A stretch of DNA of 11,971 bases from assembly GCA_905221605.1 (NCBI GenBank), contig CAJNDS010002156.1, positions 620,526 to 632,496 on the forward strand, read 5' to 3'. Made by a program: the position numbers and the translations under genes. Positions 8,813 through 11,971 of this stretch are shown here, piece after piece (within the stretch, counting starts at the first letter, position 1; every line of letters starts with the position of its first letter). The notes beneath the pieces were generated by a model. It was not told where the DNA came from and did not search any database. It saw nothing but the letters and a program-made list of their open reading frames with translations. This DNA is from Symbiodinium natans. Taxonomy: Eukaryota > Sar > Dinophyceae > Suessiales > Symbiodiniaceae.

Positions 8813-11761
8813 CTGCTGTCTCGTTCCATGCCTGCCGATTGCTGTTGGAAAAAATGTTTCAAAAATGCCTCAAAGATGGCCATACTAACGATGTTGCCCG
8901 CCTGCCCCTCACCTCTGCCTCTGGCTCGGCGAAGGCTCATTTCAAAGAGCTCTGCTAGACCCTTTGACGACAACTTCAAGAGCTCTGCGCCCGTGATCTG
9001 CGGCGGCAGAACCAAATACTTGAAGCGGCCGTCATCCACTGTTCGGATCCACCTCGAAGGGAGGTGGCTTGTCGAAGTTAGAACACGACTATGTGGCTTG
9101 TCGAAATTAACGCGCGACTATGGTAGGGCGACAGCAGGCGGAACTTGCCAAGCCTGTCAACATCCTCCATTGACCAGTCCCAGATTGGTTTCGACACGGT
9201 AAAGTCGATCAAAGGCAAATCAATGGAACACTCGGCGCGCAAAGTCGACAGGACTGTGGACCTCGAGAAGACCGATGCTGGAATACTATCTCTATTCCGA
9301 CATCGCTTGTAGGGAAGCCGCGTATTCTTTCATTCATGAAACATGTCTTTGCCCGGCTTCTTCTGTCGAAGCAGAACCGGCAGAAACACATCAAAGTCTA
9401 GCTTTCTTCCCAAATCCTAAGCCCGTGGCATCTGCGTCACTTGCAGGAGAGAGTTTGTCGAGTGCAACAGATCAGTTGCAGTAGGAGAAACGGTTGACAA
9501 GATGATCGTCCTGCACTGCATGGCTATACATTGGCATGATCACTTCCGGGGATCTTCAAGAATTCTGCTCACCAGATGTGCCCCTGGTCTTAGCTCTAGC
9601 ATCCACAGCTCAAGATGTGCAGATGGCAGAGGTGCTTGGCCGGTCCTATGCTGTGGATCTGTAAAGCACGACCGCAGCACCTCACACGCCAAGTACACCC
9701 AAAAAGAAGAAATTCAGTTGAAGTCAGTCCACAGCCTGAGTGAGTCGACTGGCGCGGTATGCTGGTCGAGCAGCACGTTGCCGCACAATGCGTGCATGGG
9801 CTCGGAAGCAATCCTGCCAAACTCTGGCTTAAGCTCATGAAAACTATTCATGGACGAATTTCCTTTCCTTGTCTGTGCACATATGCTCACACTTTGCGTT
9901 TACCCTGTTTTTACCTGTCTCGCTCAGTACAACCCAAAGCTCAAATTAGCCGATGCTTCAAAAAGGGGAGGTCCGGAAATGTAGACCGATTGTTGTGTAT
10001 GAGGGCGAAGGCAGATGGAGAACGGTAGGCGGGGCATGGGTTTAAACTCCCTGAGGAAGGATGAGGAAGGTGGTAAGGGCAAAGTCGGGGAGGCAGCAAA
10101 CCTAGATACCTCATCGCAGCACCCGATCCACTTCGGCATTCGGCGGGGGACACCGTTGTGCTGGGCAGCTTGGTGGATTGTAGTGTCTCCTTTGGAGAAA
10201 TACAAGCGCCCACTTGTTTGCGTTGTGCGTAACCCAGTCGCAGCCTTCAGCGCCATCAACGACTTGTTGATTTCTGCAAAGTCCCGGTGTTGCAGGGCGG
10301 TCATGTGGCGTGTTTCATAGTTGCGCTCCGAGCCAGCCAAGTCCACAAATCGGATTGTCCCAAGACCATCAATCTCGAGGATGCAAATCGCCTGAGATTG
10401 CTTCCACTCCCGGTTCTGCCTACCTGTTCTTGGCACTTGCTGGCACAACATGTCTTGGCAACCCAGTAGCATGGCTACGGGAAGATAGCGGGTTTCTTTC
10501 CGTCGCCTCAGATCGCCGCAACTGCAGCGCCTCCTCCAGCAGCTCGGAAAGCTCTGATGCAGCGGCCGTTAATTTTGTGGCGCCCCTGACGTGTCTGCAG
10601 CCCATGCGAGGGAAATCATATTAACATGACTGGAAAGATTGAAAAGAAACTTGACTGTCTTGAACTATATTGAACTCATGTGTGCTAGGTCCTGACGTGA
10701 ACCCTTTCTTCACCGTCTGCTCGCAAAACAACCTCTTTTCGATGCTGAAGTAAATCGAAACCTTAAGTTTCAATCGTGCTTGCGACTGCTCATGGCAGTT
10801 CACATGCGGCTGAAAAGCAATATGTAGTAACGCCACCCAAGCGCATTTCTTCCCGAGAATCTCAAAGAACGTGACCGATATCGAACGACCAGCCAGGTCG
10901 TGCCCAATCCGCTGCCAGCATGCATTGAAGGTATGGGTCTTGCCGGTACCCGTTTGGCCATAGAACATGATAGTGGCCTGCGAAGCGCAGGCTCGACACT
11001 GTGTGCGTAAGTGGGTGCGTGTGTGTGAGAAGGTGCGTAGAGAAGCTGCGTAACTTCGCAACTCTCCACACACGAACCAAAGCAAGCCTGCTTGCCGTTG
11101 AGGGATGCCACAACAGGTTGTACCTCATGCATCTTGCACGCACACAAAGCATCACAAAGCCAATTTTGGCTGGGAGACCTATAGGATGTGAGCTCATGCG
11201 GGGAGATGTCGTTGATAACTTCAACAGTCCCTTGTTTGCAACGATGTGTGTAGCGTTACCTGCACGAAACGCAAACTTCTACACAAAGCAAAGGCCGGCT
11301 CAGCCAAACAGCCCTGGCATCCCCCAACATTCTTCACCCTCTGATAACCGGCTTGACCCTCAACTCACCGAGTCCAGGTGCTGCATCTCTGTAGAATTCG
11401 GCATCTGAAACATCAGATCCGTAAACGCGATCCTTTGTGTCAAAAATTGAAGGCAAACACACACCGGTGGCAACAGCAGCTGCATGTCCAAAAACATCCA
11501 ACAGGACCATGCAGACTCATGGAGCCAGTGTGAACTTCTTGTGCATCACTTCCAAACGCCGACCCGTTCTGTGCAGTCGGCCATCATGACAAACAATTCG
11601 CGCATCTCGCCTCCCCATGTTGGGTCACCATTTGTCCATGCTTCCATGCAAGGAACTAGGAGATGCTCGGACGCAAGCACCACAGCCTCGAAACAGAAAC
11701 ACAATCCCATTCACCGGCAGCCAGCTCGAATTTTAGAAGCGGCCGCTTGCGGGCAATGAAC
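8619..11761 (-). CDS. Kinesin motor protein with C-terminal SAM-like domain, 14 exons, N-terminus incomplete
   Basis: Microtubule motor ATPase, resembling the kinesin-13/KIF24 group. Joined exons (minus strand, high to low): 11761-11687, 11610-11526, 11432-11382, 11123-11088, 10977-10845, 10761-10692, 10585-10471, 10391-10245, 9813-9736, 9680-9646, 9510-9430, 9261-9154, 9052-8913, 8812-8619. They give about 449 residues with no internal stop and consistent phase at every junction. Counting from the split Arg at 11761: ARKRPL at residues 4-9, P-loop GQTGTGKT at 90-97, switch I NPLSSRSH at 182-189, switch II DLAGSE at 206-211, alpha-4 INKSLMALK at 230-238, YRASRLTQ at 257-264, STVSP at 281-285, SAM-like region at about 330-376. 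Introns are 55-431 nt, with ten GC, two GA and one GT donor and AG acceptors almost always followed by G. The motor is compact, with only about 25 residues between the P-loop and VTFFEI. No start codon is visible, so upstream exons are missing. The kinesin identity is certain; the subfamily is inferred. Confidence 0.93.
8913..9052 (-). other. Kinesin exon 13 (rest of SAM-like domain)
   Basis: Begins after TTCGAG|G and reads WIRTVDDGRFKYLV, then ITGAELLKLSSKGLAELFE, the W...G.F......I.G.eLL.L....L..L pattern of SAM domains, which mediate protein-protein contacts. I end it at AGAG|GTGAGG, the only GT donor in the gene. The frame remains open further, so the end is less certain than the start. 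Confidence 0.8.
9064..9121. repeat. 29-bp tandem duplication within kinesin intron 12
   Basis: Copies 9064-9092 and 9093-9121 share GTGGCTTGTCGAA, TTA and CGACTAT and agree at 24 of 29 positions. They fill more than half of the 101-nt intron (9053-9153). Confidence 0.9.
9154..9261 (-). other. Kinesin exon 12 (linker and SAM start)
   Basis: Reads STVLSTLRAECSIDLPLIDF, then TVSKPIWDWSMEDVD. The W.xEDV opening is typical of the first helix of a SAM domain. The acceptor is CTCGAG|GTCC and the donor GACAG|GCTT (GC). Confidence 0.85.
9430..9510 (-). other. Kinesin exon 11 (STVSP strand)
   Basis: Reads TIILSTVSPTATDLLHSTNS then LLQVTQ, the last motor strand and helix (IATVSP...D..HTLNTL). The acceptor is GTGCAG|GACG. 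It ends two bases into a Met codon at CAGAT|GCCAC (GC donor). Confidence 0.9.
9646..9680 (-). other. Kinesin exon 10 (35-nt micro-exon)
   Basis: Encodes VLRSCFTDPQH plus two bases of an Arg codon. It continues LTQ into the usual VL+.SF..... segment. The acceptor is TGTGAG|GTGC and the donor CATAG|GACC, a GA donor. Confidence 0.82.
9736..9813 (-). other. Kinesin exon 9 (DCFRAH ... YRASRLTQ)
   Basis: 78 nt in frame, DCFRAHARIVRQRAARP then AYRASRLTQ, matching 'ALK(D/E)C.RA...(V)PYR.S.LT' after the relay helix. The acceptor is TGGCAG|GATT and the donor ACTCAG|GCTG (GC). Intron 8 before it (431 nt) is the longest in the gene. Confidence 0.9.
10245..10391 (-). other. Kinesin exon 8 (switch II and alpha-4)
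   Basis: 147 nt, AICILEIDGLGTIRF followed by VDLAGSERNYET, then FAEINKSLMALK. The DLAGSE switch II and INKSLMALK relay helix are both complete. The acceptor is TCTCAG|GCGA and the donor CTGAAG|GCTG (GC). Confidence 0.95.
10471..10585 (-). other. Kinesin exon 7 (switch I)
   Basis: Reads GATKLTAAASELSELLEEAL and continues to RNPLSSRSH, the alpha-3 helix and the nucleotide-sensing switch I (NxxSSRSH). The acceptor is CACGTCAG|GGGC and the donor AGCCAT|GCTAC (GC). Confidence 0.92.
10692..10761 (-). other. Kinesin exon 6 (FDLL segment)
   Basis: Reads (C)FDLLQHRKEVVLRADG then EERVHV, the kinesin 'DLL...+V.LRED..G.V.V.' hairpin. The acceptor is CTTAAG|GT. It ends CACGTCAG|GACC, a GA donor, in a 9-bp sequence repeated at the far end of the intron. 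Confidence 0.87.
10845..10977 (-). other. Kinesin exon 5 (P-loop)
   Basis: Carries the Walker A motif GQTGTGKTHTF and then SVTFFEILGKK, the strand before the DLL motif. The acceptor is TTCGCAG|GCC. The exon ends one base into a Cys codon at AAAT|GCGCTT (GC donor), and exon 6 supplies GT. Confidence 0.92.
11088..11123 (-). other. Kinesin exon 4 (36-nt micro-exon)
   Basis: Only 12 codons, VQPVVASLNGKQ, bridging 'YRDA' of exon 3 to 'ATIMFYGQTG' of exon 5. This matches the RPLV...G(G)xAT helix just before the P-loop. The acceptor is CATGAG|GTAC; the donor AAGCAG|GCTT is GC type. Confidence 0.8.
11382..11432 (-). other. Kinesin exon 3 (DRVYG segment)
   Basis: 51 nt in frame, reading DRVYGSDVSDAEFYRDA, the equivalent of D+VF...(S/T)NxEVY in other kinesins. 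The acceptor is ACAAAG|GATC and the donor GATGCA|GCACC (GC). Confidence 0.85.
11526..11610 (-). other. Kinesin exon 2
   Basis: Begins after GGGGAG|G and reads RDARIVCHDGRLHRTGRR then LEVMHKKFTL, matching the 'VHEG+...DG...H.F.LD' strands that precede the DxVF motif in kinesin-13-like motors. 85 nt; ends CACTG|GCTCC, a GC donor. A stop follows three codons into the intron, so splicing here is required. Confidence 0.85.
11687..11761 (-). other. Kinesin exon 1 as seen (first motor strand, ARKRPL)
   Basis: Encodes FIARKRPLLKFE followed by AAGEWDCVSV, the first beta-strand of a kinesin motor (compare RKRPL and EFDVV in kinesin-13). The donor is GAG|GCTGTG. The 5' limit is provisional: an acceptor CTTAG|G sits at 11762/11761 and would complete an Arg codon, but the frame stays open upstream to 11877, so the exon could be longer. 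Confidence 0.8.
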
Positions 11762-11839
11762 CTAAGTTGTTCTCGCAGCAAACAACCCTCGTGAAGCCTC
11801 ATGAAGCACAGAACCATGAAGCCAGCTGGGTCACGAAAT

Positions 11840-11971
11840 CTGTGGGTCGGGCTCTGGCGCAAGCACTCGCCAACCAACTAGAAAAGCCACTGCTTGCCCC
11901 TGCCCAAAGCAGAAGTCGGCCACACGTTCCAAAATTCGCAAGTCCAAGTCCTCGTGCCGTTCGTTGCCCAC
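11840..11971 (-). other. Possible upstream kinesin exon, cut by window edge
   Basis: From the right edge, one minus-strand frame is open for about 45 codons and begins VGNERHEDLDLRILERVADF, a charged, helix-like sequence. It could be an exon upstream of the motor, or chance. No homology is recognised and no junction to exon 1 is established. Confidence 0.25.

Noticed and set aside
10114-10154. Minus-strand sequence reading like kinesin VPRRMPK..RVLR after one frame shift
   Set aside because: It lies in intron 8. Exon 9 plus exon 10 supply the genuine YRASRLTQ-VLR segment in phase with clean splice sites, so this is chance or at most a dead duplicate exon.
9924-10472. Single 182-codon minus-strand frame taken as one continuous exon
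   Set aside because: Only 10391-10245 within it matches kinesin. The sequence after INKSLMALK loses all resemblance and is better explained as intron 8.

Overview
The window looks like nuclear DNA of a dinoflagellate, most likely a Suessiales/Symbiodiniaceae-type alga. The evidence is one clear gene on the minus strand at the right end. It encodes a kinesin motor split into at least 14 short exons. Its introns almost never begin with GT: my reconstruction gives ten GC, two GA and one GT donor, and every acceptor is AG, nearly always followed by G. That splice-site usage is characteristic of dinoflagellate genomes. The rest of the window is gene-poor, about 50% GC, and rich in minisatellites, homopolymer runs and decayed sequence.

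Layout. 1-1180: no gene recognised; a C22 run and a cluster of three hairpins. 1180-3100: short plus-strand stretches that look like helical or coiled-coil protein, broken by stops and frame changes, read as a decayed gene or repeat. 3100-4300: nothing recognised apart from a GT microsatellite and a hairpin. 4310-4940: CAC-rich DNA carrying a tandem dimer of about 240 bp, then a hairpin around a C-run and a 13-bp direct repeat. 5043-5366 (minus): one protein-like open frame, possibly an exon, unrecognised. 5370-7560: short minisatellites and no supported gene. 7636-8580: a composite repeat in which two AT-rich arms of 30-bp periodic units, in opposite orientation, flank a core of diverged tandem units and a G29 run. 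8619-11761 (minus), continuing beyond the right edge or into undetected upstream exons: the kinesin gene.

The kinesin was rebuilt exon by exon. Every junction keeps phase, there is no internal stop, and the motor motifs appear in order: the first strand with ARKRPL, P-loop GQTGTGKT, switch I NPLSSRSH, switch II DLAGSE, helix alpha-4 INKSLMALK, then YRASRLTQ-VLR and STVSP. A SAM-like domain follows the motor. The motor resembles the kinesin-13/KIF24 group. Exon 1 upstream of ARKRPL and the exon 13/14 junction are the least certain parts. No spliced leader, tRNA, rRNA or CRISPR was seen.
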